Of a stretch of DNA of 64,000 nt, positions 1 through 8,108 are shown piece by piece. A program made the position numbers and the translations under genes. The stretch's first letter is position 1. The number at the start of each line of letters is the position of its first letter. The notes beneath the pieces are model-generated. The model had not been told where the DNA came from and did not search any database. It worked only from the letters and a program-made list of their open reading frames with translations. This DNA is from Mycolicibacterium porcinum. GTDB taxonomy: Bacteria; Actinomycetota; Actinomycetes; Mycobacteriales; Mycobacteriaceae. The stretch covers positions 229,997-293,996 of the forward strand of contig MSTD01000001.1 in the NCBI GenBank assembly GCA_001942045.1, read 5' to 3'.

Positions 1-1
1 G

Positions 2-1162
2 AGCGACATCGAGGAGTTCCGTGCCACCGTACGGGACTGGTGCGCAGCCCATGTCCCGAAAGATTGGCGCGCCAACCAGACCGGCGTCAGTGACGACGAG
101 TTCGTGTCGTTCCAGAAGTCCTGGTTCGCCGAGCTGCACACCGCCGGCTACGCGGTGCCCCACTGGCCGGCCGAATGGGGCGGCGGCATGGGAGTCGCCG
201 AACAGATCGTGCTGTATCAGGAGCTGGCCGCACACGACGCGCCGCGCCTGGTCCTGGCCTTCGTCGGGATCCACCACGCCGCCTCAACCCTGTTGGCCGC
301 GGGCACCGACGAGCAGCGGCAACGGCACCTGCCCGCCATCCTCGACGGCGAGATCTGGGTGCAAGGGTTCTCCGAGCCGGAGGCCGGATCCGACCTCGCG
401 GCATTACGCACCACGGCCCGAGCTAATGGCGACACCTTCATCGTCAACGGCCAGAAGCTGTGGGCCAGCGGCGCGATGCACGCCGACTGGTGTCTGCTGC
501 TGGCCCGCACCGATCCGGAAGCGCCCAAACGGCACGGCATCTCCTACTTCCTGATGGACATGACGACACCCGGCATCGAGGTACGTCCGATCCGAAACGC
601 GGTGGGGGATTCACACTTCTGCGAGATCTTCCTCAACGACGTCGCGATCCCCGCGACCAACCTGATCGGCCCGGTCAACAAGGGGTGGCAGGTGGCCCAG
701 GCCACGCTCGGTGCCGAACGTGGCATGACCATGCTGGAACTGTCGGAGCGGTTGAGCAATGCCGGCTTCAGGTGGCTGCTGGACGCCGCACCCCTCGACG
801 ATCCCGTGGTGGCAGACCGGTTGGCGCAGTTCGAAATCGAGCTCACCGGGCTGCGCGGGCTGTGCCGAGATCTGGTGGAACGCACCGAGGCGGGACGGGC
901 CGGCCCGGCCGACGCTTCGATCGTCAAGCTGTATTACAGCGAACTGTTGCAGCGGATGACGGGATTTGGTGCCGAGATCGGCGGGTTGGCCGCCCACACC
1001 GTGTTGGCCAAACCGGCCTCCAGCGGCTGGGAGTCGGGCGCCTGGATGCTCGATTTCATCGGATCCTGGGAGTGGACGATCCCCGGCGGAGCCAGCGAGA
1101 TCCAGCGCACCATCATCGGTGAGCGGGGTCTGGGCCTGCCCCGAGAACCGAGTGCGGTGTGA
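2..1162 (+). CDS. Acyl-CoA dehydrogenase, 5' end outside window
   Basis: FAD-dependent acyl-CoA dehydrogenase (FadE type) that oxidises an acyl-CoA thioester to the enoyl-CoA in the cytosol. The reading frame is open from base 2, so the true start lies upstream; 386 codons are visible. The N-terminal helical domain, the middle beta domain (GFSEPEAGSDLAAL) and the C-terminal helical domain ending in GGASEIQRTIIGERGLGLP are all recognisable. The usual catalytic Glu of the YEGTSEIQ motif is replaced (IPGGASEIQ), as in one subunit of heteromeric mycobacterial dehydrogenases. The stop overlaps the start of a second dehydrogenase, so a two-subunit enzyme is likely (inference). The substrate cannot be read from the sequence. 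Confidence 0.93.
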   Translation, partial: SDIEEFRATVRDWCAAHVPKDWRANQTGVSDDEFVSFQKSWFAELHTAGYAVPHWPAEWGGGMGVAEQIVLYQELAAHDAPRLVLAFVGIHHAASTLLAAGTDEQRQRHLPAILDGEIWVQGFSEPEAGSDLAALRTTARANGDTFIVNGQKLWASGAMHADWCLLLARTDPEAPKRHGISYFLMDMTTPGIEVRPIRNAVGDSHFCEIFLNDVAIPATNLIGPVNKGWQVAQATLGAERGMTMLELSERLSNAGFRWLLDAAPLDDPVVADRLAQFEIELTGLRGLCRDLVERTEAGRAGPADASIVKLYYSELLQRMTGFGAEIGGLAAHTVLAKPASSGWESGAWMLDFIGSWEWTIPGGASEIQRTIIGERGLGLPREPSAV

Positions 1163-2205
1163 TGAGCGAATTTTCGGAGCTGCACGACGACCTGCGTTCG
1201 GTGGCGGCCGATCTGCTGGCCAAAGACACCGTCGACTGGCCGTTGCTGGTTTCTGCGGGATGGGTCGGGCTGGACGCGCCCGAGGAAGCCGGTGGGGCCG
1301 GCGCGAGCTTCGCCGAGGTGGCGGTGATCTGCGAGGAGTTGGGCCGCGCCGCGGCCACGACCGGCTACTTGGGCAGTGCTGTGCTGGCCATCGGCGCACT
1401 GAATGCGTTGCAGTCCAAGGATTCCCGGGATGCCCTGCTGCAGGCGGTGGTGGCCGGAAGCGCCCGTGCTGCCGTGACGTTACCGGGCACCGGGGAACCG
1501 GCGCCGTTCGAGCTGGCCACCACTCGACTGGGCTGGCGGGTCCACGGCCGCGCTGATTTCGTGCCCGACGCTACCGGAGCTCACCGGCTGCTGCTGCCCG
1601 CCCGGGACGCCGACGGGGGCGCGGTGCTGGTCGACGTCGTCCCTGACGCACCCGGGCTGACAGTCAGCGAGCAGCCGGTGCTCGACGAGACCCGCAGGCT
1701 CGCCACCGTGACGGCCGAGGGCGTCGAGGTCGACGAGCATGCGGTGTGGCGGTTCGACGGCGACGCCGCGGCGCAACTGCAGGGCCTGACGGACCGGGCC
1801 GCGCTCGCGGTGGCCTGCGACAGCCTGGGCGTCGCGCAGGCCATGCTCGACACCACCGCGGCCTACACCGGCGTCCGCCAGCAGTTCGGCCGTCCGATCG
1901 GTTCATTCCAGGCCGTCAAGCACGCCTGCGCTGACATGCTCGTGACGATCTCGGTGGCCCGCCAACTGGTGGACGCAGCCATTGCGACGGATGGCGACGA
2001 CGCCGTAACTGCAATATCCAAGGCCAAGGCCTATGCCACCGAGGCGGCGGTCGAAGTGGCCGGCAAGGCCATGCAACTGCACGGCGGTATCGGGTACACG
2101 TGGGAGAGCGGCGTGCACGTCTACCTCAAGCGGGCCGCGCTCAACCGGTCACTCTTTGGCTCACCCGCCGAGCACCGGGCGAAGATCTCCGCGCGCTACC
2201 GATGA
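1162..2205 (+). CDS. Acyl-CoA dehydrogenase, second subunit
   Basis: Acyl-CoA dehydrogenase family protein of 347 aa, shorter than a homomeric FadE (about 380-400 aa) and divergent in the N-terminal half. The C-terminal flavin-contact region is clear (FGRPIGSFQAVKHACADM and MQLHGGIGYTWE). No YEGTSEIQ-type catalytic motif follows, which fits the non-catalytic or cofactor-sharing partner of an alpha2beta2 FadE. The start is the ATG overlapping the upstream TGA (TGATG); a GTG one codon earlier is possible. This coupling to the preceding gene and the complementary motif losses are the grounds for proposing a heteromer, as described for ChsE-type sterol side-chain dehydrogenases. Substrate unknown. 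Confidence 0.92.
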   Translation: MSEFSELHDDLRSVAADLLAKDTVDWPLLVSAGWVGLDAPEEAGGAGASFAEVAVICEELGRAAATTGYLGSAVLAIGALNALQSKDSRDALLQAVVAGSARAAVTLPGTGEPAPFELATTRLGWRVHGRADFVPDATGAHRLLLPARDADGGAVLVDVVPDAPGLTVSEQPVLDETRRLATVTAEGVEVDEHAVWRFDGDAAAQLQGLTDRAALAVACDSLGVAQAMLDTTAAYTGVRQQFGRPIGSFQAVKHACADMLVTISVARQLVDAAIATDGDDAVTAISKAKAYATEAAVEVAGKAMQLHGGIGYTWESGVHVYLKRAALNRSLFGSPAEHRAKISARYR

Positions 2206-2267
2206 GTTTTCCGCACGAGGGCGGTCAAACCTAGCGACCGACCACTCATCGTGAAGGAGACACCATC

Positions 2268-3041
2268 GTGGTTACCCGTCAGAGCGCGCCGCTGGGCGCG
2301 CCCACCTGGACCGATCTGGCCACCTCTGACCTCGAGCGCGCCCAGCAGTTCTACGGTGCAGTGTTCGGATGGACGTTCGAGACCGGCGGCCCCGAATACG
2401 GCGGCTACGTAACCGCATTTGTCGACGGCCAGGTGGTGGCCGGGCTGATGCGCAACGATCCGCAGTGGAACGCGCCGGATGCCTGGACTGTCTACTTGCA
2501 CACGGCCGACGCCGATGCTGCCGTTGCAGCGGTGACCGCGGCCGGCGGAGGCAACTGCGGCGGGGTGATGGACATCCCGGCCAAGGGCCGGATGGCGATG
2601 ATGACCGATCCGACAGGTTCCGTCTTCGGCGTCTGGCAGCCGGGCGGGCACGAGGGTTTCGCGGTGTTCAACGAGGCCGGTGCGCCGGTGTATCACCAGG
2701 TGACCACCCGCGACTACGCGAAGGCCCTGGACTTCTACCGCTCGGCATTCGGCTGGACCATCGAGACCGTCTCGGACACCGATGAATTCCGCTACAGCAC
2801 AGCGAACTTCGACGGTGAGGCGCTCATCGGCGTGATGGACGGTGCCGCGTTCATGCCCGAAGGGGTGCCGTCGCATTGGTGCTCGTTCCTGGGATCCGAC
2901 GATGTGGACAAGACCATCGAGCTGATCGTCGCCAACGGTGGATCGGTGGTGCGCCCGGCCGAGGACACGCCGTACGGCCGGCTGGCCGCGGTGGCCGACC
3001 CGACCGGCGCCGAGTTCAATCTGTCGTCGTTGCAGGGCTGA
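2268..3041 (+). CDS. VOC (glyoxalase/bleomycin-resistance) family protein, two domains
   Basis: 257-aa cytosolic protein made of two tandem vicinal-oxygen-chelate domains. Domain 1 (about residues 10-125) starts with PTWTDLATSDLERAQQFYG and domain 2 (about 137-255) with PVYHQVTTRDYAKALDFYR; both end in the typical DPTG(S/A) strand. The architecture resembles the mycobacterial CFP30B/Rv0577 group. The start is GTG at 2268, preceded by a good ribosome site (AAGGAGA). Its 3' end overlaps the convergent cupin gene by 26 bp. The reaction is unknown; related proteins bind metals or small metabolites. Confidence 0.85.
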   Translation: MVTRQSAPLGAPTWTDLATSDLERAQQFYGAVFGWTFETGGPEYGGYVTAFVDGQVVAGLMRNDPQWNAPDAWTVYLHTADADAAVAAVTAAGGGNCGGVMDIPAKGRMAMMTDPTGSVFGVWQPGGHEGFAVFNEAGAPVYHQVTTRDYAKALDFYRSAFGWTIETVSDTDEFRYSTANFDGEALIGVMDGAAFMPEGVPSHWCSFLGSDDVDKTIELIVANGGSVVRPAEDTPYGRLAAVADPTGAEFNLSSLQG

Positions 3042-3468
3042 GGGCGAAGTCCGCGAAGTCGAAGCCCGGCACCACGACGCAGCTGACCAGGGCGGGCTCG
3101 TCATCGCGGGGCTTCGCCCGTTGCCAATGGCCGGGCGGCACCAGCAGTTGCGGGTGCTGCCCGGCAGCGATGTCCGGGCCCAGCAGAAGGCTTGTCGCGG
3201 CGTCCTTTTGCTCGCCGATCTCCAGCACCAGCGGACTGCCCCGGTGGTGGAACCACAGCTCGGCGCTGCGGACCGTGTGCCAGGCGGACTGCTGGCCGGG
3301 CATCAGCAGGAACAGGATCGCGGTGCCGGCGCTGCGCGGCCCTGAGTAGCCCGTCGGTAGCGAGGCCTGGCTCACCGTCAGTTCGCTGCGCCAGGTCTCG
3401 CGGTACCAGCCGCCCTCGGGGTGCGGGGCGAGATCGAGCCGTCTGGCCCAGTCAGGTAGTTCGGTCAC
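3016..3468 (-). CDS. Cupin-superfamily DUF985 protein
   Basis: 150-aa protein with the DUF985 cupin signature: LDLAPHPEGGWYRETWRS near the N-terminus, then the barrel strands including SAWHTVRSAELWFHHRGSPL and LVPPGHWQRA. Members are small cytosolic beta-barrels whose chemistry is mostly unassigned. The frame is open further upstream, but the conserved domain starts directly after a GTG at 3468 (VTELPDWARRLDL), and the upstream codons are antisense to the next gene. It is divergent from the 3488 membrane protein with only 19 bp between them, and convergently overlaps the VOC gene. Confidence 0.8.
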   Translation of the reverse strand: MTELPDWARRLDLAPHPEGGWYRETWRSELTVSQASLPTGYSGPRSAGTAILFLLMPGQQSAWHTVRSAELWFHHRGSPLVLEIGEQKDAATSLLLGPDIAAGQHPQLLVPPGHWQRAKPRDDEPALVSCVVVPGFDFADFALSPATTTD

Positions 3469-3487
3469 ACCCGATAGTCTCGTCGTT

Positions 3488-3922
3488 ATGGTTCGTCTGC
3501 GTCCAGGTTGGCGCGTGGCCCCGGGGTGGCTGATCGCCCTGTGCGCTGCTGTCCTCGTGGTGGTGGCCTGGTTGCCGTGGCTGACCACCAGCGCCAACGG
3601 CGGCGGCCGGGCCAATGCGATTGGCGGTGCTGTGGGCAGCATCGTGCTGCCCCGCGGGTTCGGCGCCGGGCAACTGATCGTTCTGCTGGGTGCCGGCCTG
3701 ATCGTGGCCGGCGCGATGGCCGGGCGCGGGCTGTCGCAGCGCTGGGCTTCGGCTGCGGGCCTGGTGATTTCGCTGGCCTTGGTGGCGTTGACGGTGTGGT
3801 ACTACATGCTCAACGTGAAAGGCCCGGTCGCCGCGGGATACGGGCTCTACCTCGGGGGATCGCTGGCGGTGTTGGCCGGGTTTTGTTCGGTGTGGTCTCT
3901 GTTGTCGACGCTGGGTAGGTAG
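3488..3922 (+). CDS. Small integral membrane protein, four predicted TM segments
   Basis: 144-aa hydrophobic protein. Predicted membrane segments lie at about residues 13-32, 59-78, 86-106 and 118-139, with a positively charged N-terminus (MVRLRPGWR). I do not recognise a characterised family. A GATAGT hexamer about 12 bp before the ATG could be a -10 element giving a nearly leaderless transcript. The following acetyltransferase gene starts two bases after this stop, so the two are probably co-transcribed. Confidence 0.75.
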   Translation: MVRLRPGWRVAPGWLIALCAAVLVVVAWLPWLTTSANGGGRANAIGGAVGSIVLPRGFGAGQLIVLLGAGLIVAGAMAGRGLSQRWASAAGLVISLALVALTVWYYMLNVKGPVAAGYGLYLGGSLAVLAGFCSVWSLLSTLGR

Positions 3923-3924
3923 CG

Positions 3925-4530
3925 ATGGGTGAATTCGTGACGCCGGTGGTGCTGACCGGGCAACGCTGGGTGACCTTGGAGCCGTTGACGTCCGGGCACG
4001 TCCCCGAGATCGACGCGGCCGCTGCGGACGGTGAACTGGGCTCGCTCTGGTACACGATGACGCCGCGGCCCGGCGGTGCCGCCGAGTGGGTGCAGCGCAT
4101 GTTCGAGCTGCGAGCTGCCGATCACGGCGTGACCTTCGTGGTGCGTGACCTCGACGGAAAGCTGGTCGGCTCGTCCAGCTACCTGCATGTCGACGGCCCG
4201 AACCGGAGGCTGGAAATCGGCCACACGTGGTACACCGCCGCGGCTCGGCGCACCGGTATCAACGCCGAGACCAAGCTGTTGATGCTCGGTCATGCCTTCG
4301 ACGAGTTGAATTGTGTAGCAGTGGAATTCCGCACCCACTTCTTCAACTTCGCCAGCCGCGCCGCGATCGAACGCCTCGGTGCCAAACAGGACGGTGTGCT
4401 GCGCAGTCACCAGCTGTCTCCCGACGGCTCCCGCCGCGACACCGTGGTCTATTCGATCCTTGACATCGAATGGCCCGCAGCGCGGTCCAGCCTGAAGTTC
4501 AGGCTGGACCGCCGTGGCGGGATCAGTTAA
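3925..4530 (+). CDS. GNAT-family N-acetyltransferase (RimJ/RimL-like)
   Basis: 201-aa acetyltransferase of the GNAT fold, likely using acetyl-CoA to modify a small molecule or protein N-terminus. Visible features are the opening strand WVTLEPLTSGHV, the central strand KLVGSSSYL, the W-Y segment EIGHTWYTAAARRTGINAE (pyrophosphate-binding region) and NFASRAAIERLGAKQDGVLR, typical of RimJ-like members. It begins two bases after the upstream membrane-protein stop, with GGTAGG as ribosome site. The last codons (SSLKFRLDR) also encode a perfect 15-bp hairpin, and the gene overlaps the convergent hsp20 stop by 4 bp. Confidence 0.85.
   Translation: MGEFVTPVVLTGQRWVTLEPLTSGHVPEIDAAAADGELGSLWYTMTPRPGGAAEWVQRMFELRAADHGVTFVVRDLDGKLVGSSSYLHVDGPNRRLEIGHTWYTAAARRTGINAETKLLMLGHAFDELNCVAVEFRTHFFNFASRAAIERLGAKQDGVLRSHQLSPDGSRRDTVVYSILDIEWPAARSSLKFRLDRRGGIS
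4482..4512. terminator. Hairpin terminator inside a coding 3' end
   Basis: Perfect inverted repeat with 15-bp arms (GCGGTCCAGCCTGAA and its complement) around a single G. It lies inside the last codons of the acetyltransferase gene and just before the end of the convergent hsp20 gene. There is no T-tract, which is common for mycobacterial terminators. It probably stops transcription from both sides (inference). Confidence 0.7.
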
Positions 4531-4976
4531 TCCGCATCGACAGTGTTGGTTTCGATCGACTTGCGATCGGCGCCGTGGGCCACCTCGATCTTGCGTGGCT
4601 TGGCGCGTTCGGCGATCGGGATCGTGACGGTGAGGACACCGTTCTCGTACGTGGCGGAGATCGCCGACGTCTCGATGCCGTCGCCTAGTGACAGCTGTCG
4701 CCGGAAATTGCCGAAGAACCGCTCATTGGCCAGCCACTGCGCGGATTCGTCGGAACGTGCGGTCCGATGCGCGGAGATGGTCAATGTGCCGTTGTCGACG
4801 TTGACGTCCACCGAGCCCGGATCGACGCCGGGAAGGTCGGCCGTCAAGACATAGTGGTCGCCGATCTTGCAGAGGTCCATCGGCATGAACCTGGGTGTGC
4901 GCGTTGACCCGGAATCACCTGACAGCAAACTCCTGGTCAAAACATCGAGGTCGCTGAACGGATCAAAACGAAGCAC
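4527..4976 (-). CDS. hsp20: Hsp20/alpha-crystallin small heat-shock protein (18-kDa antigen type)
   Basis: 149-aa small heat-shock protein, an ATP-independent holdase that keeps unfolded proteins soluble as a cytosolic oligomer. The alpha-crystallin domain spans about residues 35-135: YVLTADLPGVDPGSVDV, NERFFGNFRRQLSLGDG, then the ENGVLTVTIPIAERAKPRKI signature. The sequence closely follows the mycobacterial 18-kDa antigen layout (MLRFDPFSDLD start, MPMD before the domain). The start is GTG with a strong GGGAGGT ribosome site. About 75 bp upstream is a CIRCE-type inverted repeat, so HrcA-controlled heat induction is likely rather than DosR control. Confidence 0.92.
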   Translation of the reverse strand: MLRFDPFSDLDVLTRSLLSGDSGSTRTPRFMPMDLCKIGDHYVLTADLPGVDPGSVDVNVDNGTLTISAHRTARSDESAQWLANERFFGNFRRQLSLGDGIETSAISATYENGVLTVTIPIAERAKPRKIEVAHGADRKSIETNTVDAD

Positions 4977-5048
4977 AGTAATCCACCTCCCGTGTCATCT
5001 CAGAGCCCGCCACCCTGGCAGGCAGCCAATCACTGTGCAACGCCGATA

Positions 5049-5075
5049 TTAGCACTCGAGTAGCGAGAGTGCCAG
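5049..5075. promoter_or_regulatory. CIRCE element (HrcA operator) upstream of hsp20
   Basis: TTAGCACTC, 9-bp spacer, GAGTGCCAG. The CIRCE consensus is TTAGCACTC-N9-GAGTGCTAA, so the left arm and the spacing are perfect and the right arm has two differences. It lies 73 bp upstream of the hsp20 start codon, in the expected promoter position for that minus-strand gene. Confidence 0.85.
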
Positions 5076-5308
5076 AATCTGAATCCAGAAATTTTGCGGT
5101 GTTTCCGCACGTCACTGGTGTGCATCCAGGCATGCGGGGTCGGTTGGGGCAGCTCGCCGCGGGCCAAGGTGGAGGGCTGCGTCACCACGCCGACCGGGAA
5201 CGCGGCATCTGCGCGGGAAGCTGCCGATCGCGATGTCCCCGAGTCTGCCGCAGGTGCTCCGGGGGTGTCGGGAGTGGCGGCTAGCAACATCGCTTCAGAG
5301 GGCATCGC

Positions 5309-6244
5309 TCATGGCCGTTCGACAACGGACACCGTCGGCCCGGTGAGTCGATCACCGCATTGATCACACCTCAGCACCGGGGAGAAAGCGTGGCCGGTGT
5401 GTGTGAGGAGCACCGCGGGACCTTCGGGGGCCGGGAACGATCGCTGCGCCCACGCAAGTGCCGTTACCAGCACGGGCAAGAACGCCGATCCTTTCGGTGT
5501 CAGCCGGTATTCAGGGTTGCGGTCAGAGCTGGTGAGAATTCCGTTGTCCCGGAACGTCTGTAGGCGGTCGGCGATCGATGCCGGCGGGGCGGCCAGCACC
5601 CGTTGAAACTCGGAGAACCGGGACGTGCCGGTGAACGCCGCCACCAGGATCGCGAAGGCCCAGCGGTTACCCAGCACACTCATGGTCTGGGGAAACAGGC
5701 CCGACGGGGAGTCGCGCCGGTCATCGGCGGACCGGCGCCGGGTCGCCACCGGGGGCAGTGACCGCGACCAGCCTCCGCTCGGCCCCCACCGGGCCGTCAC
5801 GTCGCCGGCCACCGTCGGTTCGCGGCACCCGCCACACGTGAGCACGGGACTGAAATGCGCGCCACAGCCCAGGTGCCGCATCGCGGGCAGTGGCTCGCGG
5901 TGCTCGAGGACCCAGTGCCGCTCCCATTCCCAGATCGACACCAGCACCGGCCATAGCGCACGGCCCCGCGACGTGGTCAGATACTCGTCGCGCGGTGGGC
6001 GTTCCTGATACCGGTTGCGTTGTAGCAGGCCATCTTCGGTGAGGGAACCCAGGCGGCGGGTCAGCACGGAGTTGGAGATCGGCAGCCGGGTGGCGAACTG
6101 TCCGTAGCGGGTGGCGCCCAACAGGGCCTGCTGCATCACCAGCAGCGTCCACTCATCACCGACGTGCGCCAGCATCTGCCCGACGGCGTTGGTGCCGCCG
6201 GCCAGCGTGTCAGTCACGCACCAGCCATCGGCGCAGCTGGTCAC
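5309..6244 (-). CDS. Tandem HxlR-type winged-helix transcriptional regulator
   Basis: 311-aa protein with two HxlR winged-helix domains in one chain; most HxlR proteins have one and dimerise. Domain 1 (about residues 18-110) contains VGDEWTLLVMQQALLGATRYGQF and domain 2 (about 185-275) VLGNRWAFAILVAAFTGTSRFSEF. Each half ends with a matching motif (H-x-FSPVL-x-C-x-x-C: CGGC and CDQC), pointing to internal duplication and perhaps a metal or redox site. Two GTG starts are possible: 6244 (used here) and 6217, which overlaps the upstream stop by only 8 bp. It follows the carotenoid-oxygenase-type gene directly and may sense that enzyme's substrate or product (inference). Confidence 0.85.
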   Translation of the reverse strand: MTSCADGWCVTDTLAGGTNAVGQMLAHVGDEWTLLVMQQALLGATRYGQFATRLPISNSVLTRRLGSLTEDGLLQRNRYQERPPRDEYLTTSRGRALWPVLVSIWEWERHWVLEHREPLPAMRHLGCGAHFSPVLTCGGCREPTVAGDVTARWGPSGGWSRSLPPVATRRRSADDRRDSPSGLFPQTMSVLGNRWAFAILVAAFTGTSRFSEFQRVLAAPPASIADRLQTFRDNGILTSSDRNPEYRLTPKGSAFLPVLVTALAWAQRSFPAPEGPAVLLTHTGHAFSPVLRCDQCGDRLTGPTVSVVERP

Positions 6245-7661
6245 CCGGCGCCCAGGTGGCGTGGGTTCCGCTGGAAACCCGTTCCGGCAGAGCGAGTTTG
6301 CACAGCGGGCCGTCGGTAACCCGGGCTGCGTCGAACACCAGACAGTAGGACGCGTCGTCGTTCATGTCGGTGGTGATGGTCACCAGATAGCCGTCGTCCT
6401 CGCCGCGGCTGCCGATCCTCGGCGCCATCGCGGTTTCGCTGCCGTAGACCCCGTCCTCGAAGGCGTAGCGCTGTTCGGATCCGGTGTGAAGGTCGTGGCG
6501 GACCAGTCCGTCGAACAGGAACCAACCCGGCTTGCCCGTGGCGGCATAGGCGTAGCGGTAGTCGCGCCCGGCGTGGCCGGGGTTGATCATGCCGAATTCG
6601 GTGATGCTGTCGGACAATTGCTCCTCGCGAGTCTGACCGGTGACGAGGTTGAACCGCCAGCGGTGCAGCCGGGTCTGCATCTTGTCCAGCGCCAGGGCCG
6701 GTGCCGCATGGCCCTGGAAGAATCCGTCGAGCACGATCTCGTCGCCGTCTTCGTAGGCGTTGGTGAAATGCAGGACGTACGTGGTGTCGGCTTCGAACCA
6801 CTTGACGTCGCCGGGCGTGCCGCGGCGGGGGAGGACCGCGAAGCGGGATGGCATGTCGCGGTGCAGCTTCGGCAGGTGCACGTTCTTCTCGAGGAACGCG
6901 GCATCCCAGAACAGCGGAAAGTCATTGAGGATCACGTAGTTCTCGGTGAACGCCATGTCGTGGGGCAGCCGGGGTCCGGGCAGTTCCACGTCGACGTAGT
7001 GCACCAGCTTGTTGTCGGTGTCGACCACGCCGTAGTGCATGTACGGCGCCTGCTTGGCGTAGTTGAAGAACAGCAGTTCGCCGGTGGAATCGTCGGCCTT
7101 GGGATGCGCCGACACACCCCATTCGGCGGGGAAGGCGCCATCCCAGTCCTCTTTGCCGAGGGTGTCGCCGGTGTAGGGGTCGACGCGATACAGATCGCCG
7201 CACTGGTAGAAGCTGGTGAGCGCGATCCCGCGGTGCACCGTCACGTCGGTGCTGGAGGCATCCTTCATCAGCGTGCGGGCGCCCCAGCCGTGGTCGCGCC
7301 GGGCCAGTTCGACGGGCTCGGCGATACCGGGCCACAGCGGACCGCCGGCCTCGTTCTCGGCCAGGAAACCATCGGTCCGGATGAACCTGTTGCGGTAGAA
7401 CGCTTTTCCATCGCGGAACCCGACGATGTGCAGCATCCCGTCACCGTCGAAGGGGTGGTAGGTCTGCAACGCCGGATGCAGTGGATTCTCGGTGTTGCGC
7501 AGGTACACACCGTCGAGGTCGGCGGGGATCTCGCCGTCGACGACCAGCAGATCGTCCGCGTCGAACTCGGTGGTTTGCGGGCGCCACGCGCCGGTGCGGT
7601 AGGGGTGGGTGTCGTCCTCGGGCAGCGTGGACAGGAACTTGGTCACGATCTCGGCGTTCAC
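6210..7661 (-). CDS. Carotenoid oxygenase (RPE65/CCD) family protein
   Basis: 483-aa iron(II) dioxygenase family protein, a seven-bladed propeller enzyme that cleaves C=C bonds of carotenoids, apocarotenoids or related phenylpropenes. The expected iron-ligand histidines occur in SAHPK, LPHDMAF, LHFTNAYE and SGTHATW, and the family phrases GVYLRNTENP and HPFDGDGMLH are present near the N-terminus. The GTG at 7661 is chosen because AGAGGAG lies 7 bases before it; the open frame extends 16 codons further without a ribosome site. The downstream HxlR gene overlaps its 3' end, so the two form an operon. The exact substrate is not visible. Confidence 0.9.
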   Translation of the reverse strand: MNAEIVTKFLSTLPEDDTHPYRTGAWRPQTTEFDADDLLVVDGEIPADLDGVYLRNTENPLHPALQTYHPFDGDGMLHIVGFRDGKAFYRNRFIRTDGFLAENEAGGPLWPGIAEPVELARRDHGWGARTLMKDASSTDVTVHRGIALTSFYQCGDLYRVDPYTGDTLGKEDWDGAFPAEWGVSAHPKADDSTGELLFFNYAKQAPYMHYGVVDTDNKLVHYVDVELPGPRLPHDMAFTENYVILNDFPLFWDAAFLEKNVHLPKLHRDMPSRFAVLPRRGTPGDVKWFEADTTYVLHFTNAYEDGDEIVLDGFFQGHAAPALALDKMQTRLHRWRFNLVTGQTREEQLSDSITEFGMINPGHAGRDYRYAYAATGKPGWFLFDGLVRHDLHTGSEQRYAFEDGVYGSETAMAPRIGSRGEDDGYLVTITTDMNDDASYCLVFDAARVTDGPLCKLALPERVSSGTHATWAPGDQLRRWLVRD

Positions 7662-7816
7662 GCGGTTACTCCTCTGACGACGAAGCTGGCTGTGTTGCGG
7701 TGCGGCCACCGAAGGTCAAGGTGGGCGAACTCGCTCCGGTAACCGCCGAGAATCCAGACGCCTTGCATGGCCGTGACGTTACTACAACTAAGAGAGTGAC
7801 TCGAGGCGCAAAACAA

Positions 7817-7864
7817 GTAACGCCGTGGCAGAAATCCGTACTCGGATTCCCGCCACGGCGTTAC
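7817..7864 (-). terminator. Strong hairpin terminator (22-bp stem, AGTA loop)
   Basis: Arms of 22 bases with two mismatches. Read on the minus strand, both become G-U wobble pairs and the loop is AGTA, so the stem is complete only for minus-strand RNA. It follows the 7881-8108 secreted-protein gene by 16 bp and is best read as its terminator. There is no T-tract. Confidence 0.75.
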
Positions 7865-7880
7865 CCGTGGTTAATTGGGC

Positions 7881-8108
7881 TTAGTCGTCGTGACCGTGGC
7901 CATGACCGCGACCGTGCCAGCCGTTGTCCCAGCCGTTCCAACGGCCCCAACCGGGACCCTCGACACAAGCCTGCACGTAGCCGTACGGTCCGGTCGCGCA
8001 GATCTCGGGACCGGCAGACGCCGGTGCCGCTGCGGCAACCGCCACGCCGACCGGCACCGCCAGCGTGCCCAGCCCGATTGCCGCGACCTTCTTCAGTTTC
8101 GAACGCAT
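7881..8108 (-). CDS. Small secreted protein with Gly/His-rich tail
   Basis: 75-aa exported protein. A Sec signal peptide fills the first 32 residues (MRSKLKK, hydrophobic core, APASA cleavage site). The mature part is about 43 aa, with two cysteines (EICATGPYGYVQACVEG) that could form a disulfide and a tail ending GWHGRGHGHGHDD. Alternating His-Gly tails can bind metals such as Cu, Ni or Zn (inference). It is monocistronic, with its own terminator. Small secreted proteins of this general pattern are common in mycobacteria, but I know no function for this one. Confidence 0.75.
   Translation of the reverse strand: MRSKLKKVAAIGLGTLAVPVGVAVAAAAPASAGPEICATGPYGYVQACVEGPGWGRWNGWDNGWHGRGHGHGHDD

Noticed and set aside
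5076..5308. Possible small gene between the CIRCE element and the HxlR gene
   Set aside because: Frames on both strands lack domain, signal or ribosome site; treated as intergenic.
6111..7742. 543-codon open frame on the plus strand opposite the carotenoid oxygenase
   Set aside because: Antisense shadow; the minus strand carries all family motifs and a ribosome site.
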